A stretch of DNA of 64,000 nt, taken from positions 3,534,001 to 3,598,000 of the forward strand of contig CP099420.1 of NCBI GenBank assembly GCA_024114885.1. The letters run 5' to 3'. Positions 54,081-64,000 of this stretch are shown here, one piece after another. Position 1 is the first letter of the stretch. The number at the start of each line of letters is the position of its first letter. This DNA is from Septoria linicola (lineage: Eukaryota > Ascomycota > Dothideomycetes > Mycosphaerellales > Mycosphaerellaceae). Below the pieces are notes generated by a model. It ran no database searches. It was given only the letters and a program-made list of their open reading frames with translations, and was not told the origin of the DNA. The position numbers and the translations under genes were made by a program.

Positions 54081-54532
54081 ATGAGCTTCAACAAGGACAT
54101 CCAAGGGAATGAGCGTACTGAGAAAGCGCTTCGATTGTGGATGCGCGTGCTGATCGTCTCATTTGAAAATAAACAGGAGCCTTGTGAAGATGTGATGCTG
54201 TTCGTAAAGCGGCGTGCGAATTCGGGCAAAAGCAGTCCGCAAGATGCTACACAGTCAGCATTAGCACAAGCACAAAATGAGACAGACTTTGGAACGGAGG
54301 GAGAAAGGTGCTGAGATCAAGTGATTCCGCCTTCTGAATGTGACGGCCATCTTAGCTAGCTGTGGCCATCTTCAGCGAGCCTTGATGCGCTCGTAGCGTC
54401 AAATCGAAGTGTCGTTAGGTCGTAAAGGCATGCGACAAGACAGCATGTTCCTGTCAGCCGTTTCATCTCTTTCTATTCCCACCCTGCGCAACGAGTCAGC
54501 CACAGTGTTCATTGACAAGTGGATGTATCAGC
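54081..54532. other. convergent intergenic spacer
   Basis: Between the 3' ends of the 705-residue gene (+) and HSF1 (-). No gene recognised. Confidence 0.5.
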
Positions 54533-56820
54533 TCAAGCTACTCGCCTCCTCTTATTCGGTGTCTCCGTCCCCAGCTCCGATGCGCCCTCCTCTGCGCTCT
54601 GTCCCGCGGGCTGAGTCGCTGCGGGACTGGTAGCCTCACTGCTCACACTCGCGAAACTGCCCGCTCCAGACGCTGCAACATGATCTTGGTCAAGCGTGTT
54701 GTTGCCATCGCTCGGAAACATGTCAGCTCCAGTGTCGCCAGCTTCGCCAAAGTAGTCGTCCGTCCACTGAGGATTCGTCTGCTCTGCCGCAGCTTGGAAG
54801 TCGAAGTTGTCGTCGAAGTTGTTAAAGTCGCTATCGTTCACCTGGCCGTGGTGCAGATCGTCCATAATGAAGTCAGGCAGGCTGCCATTGGCGTCGTCGC
54901 CAACGAAGCTTGCGCCAGGTGAGAATTGGCCGATGCGATCTTGAATGTTCTGGATATGTTGGTTGTTGGAAGCTTGCATAGCTGTCAACGCTTCAAGCTG
55001 CTCCTTGTTCTGTTTGATGTTGTCCATGTGCTGTTGCATTGACGGCGCGTTGGGCGAGACCAGGGCGTTGTTCTCGCTCGTTGCATCACCGCCATGCTGA
55101 TTGATCATGGCAAGCATATTGCTCCTTAATTGGGGGGTGAGCCCGCCAACAGCATTCGAATAGTCTCCGAGAGTGGAGAGATCGAACGCGGGCGTGCTCT
55201 CGTTGGAAGCACTCGTAGCGTTGGCGTTGTTGATGTAGCTCATGACTTGGCTGTTGTCAGGTACAGAGTTGAGGTAATTTGGCGTTGCAGCATCATCTTT
55301 GATTGCTGGGCTGCCTGTGGATGGGCCGCGATCAGGGGCGGGAATTGCACTTTGGGGACGCAGTGTGTCTGCACTGGCGCGCGAGATTTGTGGAGAGTTG
55401 CCTTCTGGTGGACTGGCTGATAGCCGGACTGAGCCGCTACTCACTCTTGAGTGACCATTGGGGGCATCGAGGAGCAATTGTGGTTTCTTGGCGTATCGTT
55501 CAATGTGCTGATCGTTTGTATCATTCAAATTGTCGTTGTACTCTTCAACAACGCCGCCTCGCTGCTGTTGCCCGTTTTGTGGCTGCTTGCCAAACATAGG
55601 CGTAGACTGGCCTTCCAGACTTGAATTGTAGAAAGTGGCTAGGAAAGTCAAGATGGCGTTGATGGAATTTTCGTGTCGGTCGTGTAGTTGCTGAAACGCG
55701 GTCGCTTGCCGATAGAAGTGCTCGTTCTGTTCCTTGAGCTGGTTGATCATTCGCGAGATCATGCTTTGCTGCGACTGTAGCTTCTTGAGCTCTTGGCGCA
55801 CAGCCGCCATCTCTGTTCGGGGCATTTGAGCAAGGCTATTCGGACCGACGCTACCCACTTCACCACCCGATCGACCTTCGGGTCCTGGCGAGTATTGCCG
55901 TTCTTCGTCGCTGTCGTAGCCTTCGCCTTTGACGGTTCCGTCACGTTTCCGCTTGGCGCCTGATTTGGCGATCGGTTTCTGGATGAGCCACAGTAGATCC
56001 GGTCGATTGCGTCGAAAATAAGGATGCGAGTACATGCTGGGTGGCTTTTGACCTTTCCGTGCTGATTCCGACTGTCGTAAAGAACCGTCTGCAATGTCGA
56101 CCTTCTTGTGGAAGCCGTACATGTTGAGCTGCCGCACGAAGGAGGCGTAGTTGTTGTGCTTGAAGAGTTCGGGGATGAGGGTCCGCGCAAATTCGTCTTC
56201 GTCCAGCACGATGAACGAGCGGCCATCTTCCGACCATCTGATCTTGTCGGCGTTTTCGTCCTTGTTGAGGAAGCTGAGAGCCATGTTAGCGAGCCTACTC
56301 CTCGGCACTGGTCCATATGATAGAACTACCTGCTCAGCTTCATGACAAACGGCGGAATTTGCTTCCTCTTTCCCGATGCTTCCCTCTTGGCCAACGCAAC
56401 CTTTGCTTCCAGCTCCGCCTCGCTCTCTTCTTGCGCATTGCCCAACATATTACCGTTAGAACCGCCGTTCCACACGTCGAGTTGTCCGCCGCGATGCTGT
56501 GCCGTAGCCAACTGCTGATTTCTGCCCCGCCTCACCAAGTCTGTCGACTGTCCCAAGGCAAGGTTGTTGGCATATGTTTGCGACTGCGCATTGTTGAACG
56601 CAGTTGCAAACTGGTCGTTGTTGTCGTCAATGATCGGAGCTGCAAACGACTGATCGGGGTGGAAGCCGTTTGCGAAGTCAAAGTTGGTGTTAAAGTCGGC
56701 AGGGTTCTCGGGCATGGGTTGGTAGTGCACATTCTGCGGCGCCATAGGCGGCTGCTGTTGCTGCTCCAATGATGAAGCGCCTGGCGCACCGCGATTGCGC
56801 GTTGCCGCGGACTGCTGCAT
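54533..56820 (-). CDS. HSF1: heat shock transcription factor
   Basis: Two exons, 56820-56330 and 56273-54533, give 743 aa. Hsf1 trimerises and binds inverted GAA repeats in promoters of chaperone genes. The N-terminal 145 residues are Gln/Asn-rich. The DNA-binding domain spans about residues 155-270: RKQIPPFVMKLS joins FLNKDENADKIRWSEDGRSF at the splice. It continues with LFKHNNYASFVRQLNMYGFH (the recognition helix), then KKVDIADGSL and MYSHPYFRRNRPDLLWLIQK. A hydrophobic-repeat trimerisation region (QELKKLQSQQSMISRMINQL, then KEQNEHFYRQATAFQQL) follows. The C-terminal half is Asn/Gln/Ser/acidic-rich and probably transactivating. The 56-nt intron (GTAGTT...CTCAG) interrupts the domain, and removing it restores the conserved serine. 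There is no receiver domain, which argues against Skn7. The Sfl1 type is less likely. Confidence 0.9.
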
Positions 56821-58007
56821 GGCTCTTTCGTGCCGGCGGAGACTGCGACTGCACGTGTCCAGTGGGCTAGTGCTGTTCTCTTTCTGATCGGTCTCGGGCT
56901 GTGCTGGGCGCCGAAAGTGCTGTGCAAATTACGGTGTGAATCCTGGTGGTGGAGGAGGAGGAGGAGAGAAGGGCGGAAGAAGTAAAGTCTACAAACTACG
57001 AGACGTGCAGGGCAGCCGAGTGGAGTGAGGGTGGTGCGGGCAAGTGTCTTGTCTTGTATAGGCAGACGTGTCTTTCTTGTGTGGCCCTTAGTTCTGGCGA
57101 GGAAACGACCAGCGAGTGCGCCGCCTAGTGCTGCCTCATTGTCGAGCACACCAAACGTGCCGCTGTCTCTCTCTTTCTCGGCCTTGTTGTGGCCACTGCA
57201 GAAGATGCGAAGAAGCTGTGCAGCTGCGCGGGCCTTGTTCGCGCCGAGTCTGCTTGTGTCGCATGTAACTGTTTATACCGCTCAAAGAGGTCGCGGGAAC
57301 GTCGCGACGGGATCGTGCGGTCTGCGGGGTCTGCTGCTCGCGACTGACGGGAGTGTAGATATGTGTGCGTGGATGTGATATTGTATTCCCTTCGAGCTCT
57401 GACATGTGCAACAGCGCCTGTGACAAATGCGTGCACTTCGGTCGAAACTTTTTGGCCAGGGTTCACTGTGACTTCAATGCAGATTTCACTGCACTCCTCG
57501 ATCTCTACCCTCCACTTCTCCATGCGAGCTGGCAAGGTTGACGATGTGATACGCCATCGCATTGGAGACACAAGACATTCGCGAACCGGGACAATCTCCG
57601 TAAACCATCACCTACCAAGAACAAAGAGACCTCTCTCATGCTCCCCAAGTCACAAAACTTTCTTCGCGAGCCACAGACTACTGCGACTGAAAAACGTCCC
57701 ATCATGGCCGATGGCAGCCTTTTCATCCCTGACCTGACAGTCGTCATATGAGCGTCGCAGTGCCTCCTTTGGCGCCTTGGAGGAGAGCTCCATACTGATG
57801 ACACGCACTTCCTGGCGGCACCCGTGAGCTTTCATGTCGATCTCCGCAAGGCTGCGATTGCCAAGAGTGCTATGTTTCATCAGAACATGAATTGACAGGC
57901 ACACCGCAGTCTCTCTTTCCCCGTCATTCGACCATGAGTACATATCTTGACCCTCAACCGTCGGGGACAGGTCCGTCGCAAGTACATTGTAGCAACTGTG
58001 CTGGGAA
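56821..58007. other. intergenic, HSF1 upstream region
   Basis: About 1.2 kb containing the HSF1 promoter. A minus-strand frame at 57650-58015 (122 codons, starting at a non-ATG codon) follows the small membrane ORF and might be a further exon of it, but I could not find a convincing splice. A GGA/GGT-rich patch occurs near 56945. Confidence 0.4.
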
Positions 58008-58181
58008 TCACACACCCTGATCCACGTTCAAAACGTCCGCGCATGCAGACATGACGACGAGCGCGATAGCAAGACTAGGTCCAGACCGAGGAAATGCATT
58101 GAGAAAGATGTAGACAATGACGCTGAGGACGGAGAACCACGCACACAGAACTGCGAGATAGCTCCGAACAGTCTCGGGCAT
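58008..58181 (-). CDS. 57-residue two-helix membrane peptide, candidate
   Basis: A small open frame from an ATG at 58181 to a TGA at 58008 encodes MPETVRSYLAVLCAWFSVLS followed by VIVYIFLNAFPRSGPSLAIA and LVVMSACADVLNVDQGV. Two hydrophobic segments with a short Pro-Arg-Ser-Gly-Pro turn give a regular hairpin pattern that is unusual for a random frame. It may be complete, or the first exon of a gene continuing into the minus-strand frame that ends at 57650. It shares the roughly 300-bp upstream space with the alpha-xylosidase gene. Nothing proves that it is expressed. Confidence 0.3.
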   Translation of the reverse strand: MPETVRSYLAVLCAWFSVLSVIVYIFLNAFPRSGPSLAIALVVMSACADVLNVDQGV

Positions 58182-58487
58182 CTAGGGGACCTGACACACT
58201 CACCATTAACTTAAGCTCACATACTGTATTCCTCCTGCAGCGCACTCTCAATGCTGGCCCGGGGATGTATTCCCTCGCATTTCCAGCGAGGTTTGGGGTT
58301 GATCAGCCCTTCGGCACAAGTTTCTCCGTGTGCCCCTCTGCCCACATGCAGTGCAACGATGATATCTCATGCCATTGAAACAAGCTCAAAACTGCTGACT
58401 TTCGAGTTGTTCTCACATTGAACCTTGACCATCACTCACCAGCCCTAGCACCACCTACCTAACAATACAGCAGTCACAACTACCGCA
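58182..58487. promoter_or_regulatory. upstream region of the alpha-xylosidase gene
   Basis: About 300 bp immediately before the first exon of the GH31 gene, so it should hold its promoter. If the small minus-strand ORF is real, the promoter is shared. No specific site was identified. Confidence 0.45.
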
Positions 58488-60891
58488 ATGAAGTTCCGAG
58501 ATGGTAAGTCAGCGAAAGCTCACGCCAAGCAATCAACATCACATGCAAACATGGTAACTCAATCACTATCGTCATCATCCAGGCATGTGGCTCGTAGCCC
58601 AGGACAAACGAGTCGAATACGCAGAAGAAGTCTACTCCTCGATCGCCTCCCAAAATGGCGATAAGCTCAGCCTGCTCTGCCCAACCACCCCAATCCGCTC
58701 TCGAGGCGACACACTCAATCGTCCGACCCTGACCGTCGACCTCGAAGCCGTCACAGACGGCATCATGTCCGTAGAAGTCACCCACTGGCACGGCGCCACT
58801 AACAAAGGCCCTCACTACGATCTCTTTCCCCACGGCAAACCCGCAGATCTCAACTCCTGCATCACAAAATCCTCAACCGGCACGACCCTCTCCTCAGGAA
58901 GCATCTCCGCAACGCTCTCCTCCGCCCCGCATACCTTTGACATTCGTTTCCATAGCACAGACGGCAAGCACAACTTGACATCCCTCCTCAACCGCAGCAT
59001 AGCATTCGCCTACTCCCCTCCCACCGTCAGTCCTATGCAAACAGCCGACATGCGCAGCTTCAAACACTACATCCTGACCCAAACCACCCTCGGCGTAGGC
59101 GAACAAGTCTTCGGGCTAGGAGAACGCTTCGGCGCCCTAAACAAAGTCGGCCAATCCATCTCCCTCTGGAACGCAGATGGCGGAACATCCTCTGATCAAG
59201 CGTACAAGAATATATCCTTCTGGCTCTCCAACAAAGGATACGGAATCTTCATCGACCATTTAGAACGCGTGGAATTAGAAGTCGGGAGCGAGCGATCCTG
59301 TCGCGTGCAGACTTCCGTCGAGGGCCAGAGATTAAAGTGGTATATCATCTATGGTCCCTCGCCAAAGGAGATTTTGAGCAGGTATACGACGTTGACGGGG
59401 AAGCCGAATAAAGTCCCCGCGTGGAGTTTTGGGTTGTGGTTGAGTACGTCCTTTACGACGGAGTATGATGAGAAGACTGTGAATGGATTTTTGGAGGGGA
59501 TGCGGGAGAGGGAGATTCCTGTGGAGGTGTTCCATTACGATTGTTTTTGGATGAAGGGGTTTCAGTGGTGTGATTTTGAGTTTTCTGAGGAGCATTTTCC
59601 GGATCCGAAGGGGCAGATTAGTCGGCTGAAGGAGTCGGGGCTGGTGAAGAAGGTCTGTGTGTGGATTAATTCGTACTTGGGACAGGCTTCGCCGGTGTTC
59701 AAAGAGGCTGCCGAGAAGGGATATCTGCTGAAGCGGAAGAATGGAGATGTCTGGCAGTGGGACTTGTGGCAGGCGGGGGTGGGTATCGTGGACTTTACGA
59801 ATCCAGAGGCGTGCAAGTGGTTTGTAGGATGCTTGAAAAAGCTGTTCGACACTGGTGTCGATTCTATCAAGACAGACTTTGGCGAGAGGATTCCGACTCA
59901 AGATGTGCAATGGTTTGACTCTTCTGTGGACCCAGCTAGGATGCACAATTACTACTCTTTCATGTTTAACAAGCTGGTCTTCGAGGCGCTCCAGGATCGA
60001 TATGGCAAGGACGAAGCTGTGCTGTTTGCTCGATCTGCTTGTGCTGGTACGCAGCGATTTCCGCTGCAATGGGGCGGCGATTGCGAGAGTACGTTTGAAG
60101 CCATGGCAGAGTCGCTGAGAGGTGGGATATCGCTGGGGTTGTGCGGCTACTCTTTCTGGTCAGTCGACATTGGTGGATTCGAAGGCTATCCCGATGCCAC
60201 GATCTACAAGCGCTGGGTGCAGTTTGGCCTGCTATGCTCGCATTCCAGGCTGCACGGCAGTAATTCGTACCGTGTACCTTGGCTGATCGACAATGATGAG
60301 AAAGGTGATCAAGGCTGCTCCGCTGTGCTGAAGAAGTTCACTCAACTGAAGTGCCGCCTGATGCCATATTTGTACAGTCAGTCAATGGGAGCAATACAGC
60401 ATGGATGGCCGGTGAGTGTGCGAGCCATGGCATTGGAGTTCCCAACGGATCGCACAGCTTGGACTTGTGACCAGCAGTTCATGTTAGGTAGATCTCTCCT
60501 CGTTGCTCCAGTCTTTGACGAGAATGGAGATGTCGAGTTCTACTTGCCTCCCGGGAATTGGACAAGCTTTTGGGACGATCGTGTCCTGAAAGGACCACAG
60601 TGGGCCAAAGAAAGCCATGGTTGCGACACACTGCCGATTTACGTGCGGCAGGGCAGCATATTGGTGCTCGGGAAAGCGAACGAGACGCGCACAGTCTATG
60701 ACTGGACAGATCCAGGACAGCATGAGGTCAGACTGTATGAGCCTGACAGCGAGACCAACTTCTCCATGTATGACGCCGAAGGCAAGCTTGTGGCACATCT
60801 GGGAGTTCAGCAGGAGCATGGCATTTGGAAAGTGAAGGGAGCCGGTGTCGATCTGTCGGTTCGTCGTCAAAGCAGAGATCAGAATTATTGA
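58488..60891 (+). CDS. GH31 alpha-xylosidase (YicI type)
   Basis: Two exons, 58488-58503 (16 nt) and 58583-60891, give 774 aa. The enzyme class removes alpha-xylose from the non-reducing end of xyloglucan oligosaccharides such as isoprimeverose. The start MKFRDGMWLVAQDKRVEYAE is formed by splicing a 79-nt intron and matches the family N-terminus. Motifs follow those of bacterial YicI: GEQVFGLGERFG, PVEVFHYDCFWMKGFQWCDF, the nucleophile Asp437 in SIKTDFGE, the acid/base Asp505 in WGGDCESTFEAMAESLRGG, FWSVDIGGFEG, and HSRLHGSNSYRVPW. The 68-residue spacing of the two aspartates is close to that of the characterised enzyme. There is no signal peptide, so it is probably cytosolic and acts on imported oligosaccharides. 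The sense strand is C-rich at 58600-59280 and G-rich at 59300-59700. Confidence 0.92.
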
Positions 60892-62815
60892 GCCTTGACG
60901 AGGCGGCAGAGGATGACTGTACATCGATCATTAGCAGGCTGAGCTGCAGGGCTGTAGTGGGTTTCGTCTCCAAAATTGTTGTGAAGACATAGTCCCGTGT
61001 GTCGATACAGAATGGGTAAGCAGAGCGCCATGTGCTTGCGAAAAGGGACCATCGAGCAGTATTTTTGTAAGGCTCGCTCCTGCTCATTGACCAAACAGGC
61101 AGGCGCTTCCTCGAGACTTCGCTGATCTCTTCAAATCATTGTTGTAAACGCGAAGTACGAAGTACGGGCGGCATCGCGTCTTGTGGTACTTCATGTGTGA
61201 TGAGCGAGGCATGAGGAGGTTGCAAACGCGCCGCTCTGTGTAAGGCCACTTTCACGCTTCGTGCCACTTGAGATGCAGCCAATAGCTGTTCTCCGTCAAA
61301 GGCCGCAGTCGTGCTATGCTATTTGGCTAAATGCAGCTGCCGTCGTGTGTCTGCCGTGACGGCGATGCCGCTGGCGCATTCGCATTCATCATTTCAGCTG
61401 TGCTGGGGCTGTAGTGAGAGTCTAGACCTGTCCGGCATCGGGCATCTCCAGAACAGGATGAATCGGGTTTGTAGCTTCATTGCTTGTCGTACGCCAAAGA
61501 GTGTTTGGCGTCGGTTCTTTGTGATGGGCGTTCGCCGATGTCATACCTTACCAGTTTTGAGAGAACTCAATCGTCTGTGATCGTGGGTTTGTATGGTTAA
61601 GCTGCAGGAAGGTCGAGCGCAGGTGTGGCGCATACGACACTGGTCGCGCCTTCTTCACACACGAGTTGTCCGGAAGGGTGTCCGCAAATCTACCCCCTCG
61701 TCCTTAGTTAGCTAATTCATCATGAGCGTGCGTCGACACATTTTGCCACACCCACCGGCTACAGTGGTGTCCGAACGTACACCGCAATCGAGGAGCATGA
61801 TTGGGACGTGGACTGCATGACGAGATTAGAAAGATCACCTTACATGCACAGAAATAGTGCTCACCCTGGTATATGTGCTCGCGTGAAACAGCCACGCGCA
61901 TCTCCTAGGTCTCACAGAGGTCGATCACAAGCGCAGAGAGCTTGACTCTGGGCCAGCGGACCCTCGGCCTGCGGCGTCTCTACGGTGAGGCTCGCTTGCC
62001 GGATGGCATTGAGGTGTCGATTGTCAAGAAGGTTAAGCTCGTTCACTGCTCCGCGTCCACACAACCAGGCTCAATGGCCAGGGCTCACGATCGCTGGAGA
62101 GAGATACCGACAGACCATGAACTAGTCAGGCACGAATGCCAGGTACCGAGCGCGCTGGACTGATATCGCGAGCCAACTTTCGACCAAAGTCACCAACTTC
62201 TGTCGATCATGCCGCTTAAGGAGATATCAGTGGCGAATCTCACTGCCACAGTGAGGCGTTCCCGTGGCGCAGCATCAAAATCCATAGCACATTTTGACAA
62301 TGCGTGCCTCCAGTAATCACAGCTATGCAAGGCTAGCACACGTGGATTGCGCCATTGAACCAATGGGCTGTCGAACGTGGTGGTCAAGAGGAGTGCCTTG
62401 GCGCGGGAAGGAGACAAGCATGCCATAGCTAACGGGACCGTGCATCACCGGGCACGCCGACAGGCTTCTTTTGATCCGGAGGCAGTCCCATTGATCAGAC
62501 TTCTTCATGCTAGGCCATCTGTAAGTCATGAAGACACGCCAGAAGACGTATGCCTCAGTGCGAGACATTCATATGTCCTCGATCTTTCCTCAGGCGTGGC
62601 AGCCTTACCTTTGGCCACATGGATTTGCCTACGCTCTCATGCACTTGCTTTCCTATGGACGTTGTTACGCTACCAACATAGTCTAATGAGCACAGCGTAC
62701 ACATCACGATTTCTTAACGGCCTCCTTCTACCGGAACACATCAAGGTCCATTGAGCACGTGTCAGACTTCCCAGATACTTGTAGCTCATGTTGAAAGCTT
62801 CTCCAGACCATCTGG
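60892..62815. other. long intergenic region, no gene recognised
   Basis: About 1.9 kb between the alpha-xylosidase and the epoxide-hydrolase-like gene, both on the plus strand. Small open frames (for example 62377-62754, +) match no family I know. No RNA gene or repeat was seen. Confidence 0.45.
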
Positions 62816-64000
62816 ATGGCCTCAAACTCGTCTTCGAGTGGACGATCTCCGGCCGCTGGAAACAATGTCGTGCTGCCATACCGTATGCACGTCTCGCAGA
62901 GATATCTTGATCTGACGAGGCAGAAGCTGGACCTCACACGACTGCCTCGTGAGCCTCGAAGTCGTCAGCCTGCACGCTGGAGTCTTGGTATCGGCAAGGC
63001 TGAGCTGGAGCCTCTTGTGGACCATTGGATGGAAGAGTACGACTGGCGGGCCCAGGAGGTGAGAATTACTCTGGCATGGCGAAATGTTCCCTGCTAATCT
63101 CTTGCAGACTCACTACAACAACACGCTTCCACAATATCGAGTAGTTGTACAAGGTACACGGCTACATTACGTTCACAAGCGATCCGCGTCACCCAACGCA
63201 ATACCGCTTGTCTTCGTCCATGGCTTTCCTGAGAGCTTCATCGGAGTGGCACAAATGATTGATGGTCTCACCGATCCTCAAACGTCACCCCCGGAAGGCA
63301 GTAATCACGTGCCCGCGTTCCACGTTGTGGTTCCCAGCATACCAGGCTTCGGCTTCAGCGACATGGTTGCCGAAGAGGGGAACAACATTGCATCGACAGC
63401 AGAACTCTTTGACGCATTAATGAAGTCTCTCGGGTATTCAAAGTACATCGCTACTGGAAGCGGCTGGTATGTCACAGCGCGTCGATCCCGAGAATCACCT
63501 CATCCTTGAGCTGCCACAAGAGACAACACACTAACCATATGACAGGGGCTTCAACATCTGCCGTTTGATGGCGTTGACGCATAGTGAGAGCTGCATCGCT
63601 ATACACACAGCCAATCCCGATCTGCCCGATCCTAGGTCAGTGCCCATCTCCGATAGCTGTCTTCAAGTGCTAACATAGGACTCAATCAGGACCAGCTACG
63701 GCTACTCGCAACAGCCGATGTCGATGCCCCCATCGCCCACTGCGCAAGGCATGTCGCCTCCACTCACGCCCGGCTCACAATCGCCATGCCTCGATAGACC
63801 GCAGACACTATCATACGCACTTTGCGATTCTCCCACGGGTCTATTAGCACACATTGTGGACGCAATAAGTCCGTCCTTGCAGAATTCAGAAAGCCTGCCT
63901 GCCACGAATGCTGCAAGTCTACTGCAGAATGCGTGGACGCCCACGACGTTGTTGGACTGGACCATGCTATACTGGTTGCCCGGTCCGGAAGTTGCCCTTC
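62816..64000 (+). CDS. epoxide-hydrolase-fold protein, partial, atypical nucleophile
   Basis: Four exons are visible, 62816-63058, 63108-63466, 63546-63635 and 63690-64000, and the last runs off the window. Splices are in phase (G|A, TG|G, AG|G). The N-terminal cap-like region (QRYLDLTRQKLDLTRLPREP, then VDHWMEEYDWRAQ) is the epoxide hydrolase N-terminal domain. The alpha/beta-hydrolase core follows: LPQYRVVVQGTRLHYVH, the oxyanion-hole motif HGFPES, and PSIPGFGFSD. At the nucleophile elbow, where epoxide hydrolases have GGDWG, this protein has GSGWG, so the catalytic aspartate is replaced by glycine. The neighbouring residues (YIATGSGWGFNICRLMAL) otherwise align well. The last visible exon holds a Pro/Ser-rich insertion (SMPPSPTAQGMSPPLTPGSQ). 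The acid and base residues lie beyond the edge. It may be inactive as an epoxide hydrolase or use another chemistry. Confidence 0.82.

Noticed and set aside
56532..57149. Minus-strand open frame of 205 codons overlapping HSF1 exon 1
   Set aside because: It is in a different frame from the HSF1 N-terminus, which joins correctly to the DNA-binding domain; this frame has no such continuation.
59332..60069. Minus-strand open frame of 245 codons opposite the GH31 gene
   Set aside because: Shadow of the G-rich part of the alpha-xylosidase gene. No family resemblance.
1..64000. CRISPR array, integrated virus, or intact transposon
   Set aside because: No regularly spaced repeats, reverse transcriptase, integrase, transposase or long terminal repeats were seen on either strand.

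Overview
The window is nuclear DNA of a filamentous ascomycete. Most genes are interrupted by short GT-AG introns, typically 46-60 bases, with clear CTGAC or CTAAC branch sites. Genes are closely spaced on both strands, and the proteins are typical of moulds: a cellobiose dehydrogenase, a DUF3176 membrane protein, a septin with three exons, and remnants of HET and BTB genes. A Dothideomycete of the Mycosphaerellales type is my best guess; no rRNA or other marker in the window proves it.

Layout. 1-5 kb: a secreted cysteine-rich protein (-), an unknown coiled-coil protein (+) and uracil phosphoribosyltransferase (-). 5-16 kb: the cohesin-release factor WAPL (+), a Rheb GTPase (+), an old-yellow-enzyme-type oxidoreductase (-), a WDR83/MORG1 WD40 protein (-) and a septin (-). 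16-28 kb: Pwp2 of the SSU processome (+), a small coiled-coil ORF (-), a DUF3176 membrane protein (-), a decayed BTB gene (-) and protein phosphatase inhibitor 2 (+). 28-42 kb: a class IIA cellobiose dehydrogenase (+), a CASTOR-like ACT-domain protein (+), a Trk potassium transporter (-), an unknown protein (-) and cyclin H/Ccl1 (-). 41-54 kb: an F-box protein (+), a HET-domain relic (+), a coiled-coil protein (+), and two large unrecognised proteins with membrane segments (602 aa on -, 705 aa on +), which flank a frame-disrupted membrane ORF. 54-64 kb: heat shock factor Hsf1 (-), a tiny two-helix ORF (-), a cytosolic GH31 alpha-xylosidase (+), and an epoxide-hydrolase-fold protein (+) that runs off the right edge and appears to lack the usual nucleophile.

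The genes do not form an evident biosynthetic cluster. Most are single-copy housekeeping genes (cohesin, TFIIH cyclin, ribosome assembly, septin, pyrimidine salvage, PP1 regulation). Rheb and the CASTOR-like protein both belong to families that feed TORC1. Cellobiose dehydrogenase (secreted) and alpha-xylosidase (intracellular) are plant-cell-wall functions. The accessory parts are 23-26 kb and 43-54 kb, where the pseudogenes and unrecognised proteins lie.

The most unusual general signal is a sense-strand skew switch inside several genes. C-rich coding sequence gives way abruptly to G-rich coding sequence in the 3' part, for example 27 C/6 G changing to 3 C/30 G per 60 bases in the F-box gene. 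It occurs on both strands. I found no tRNA, rRNA, CRISPR array or intact transposon. All splice sites were placed by eye from frame, homology and consensus.
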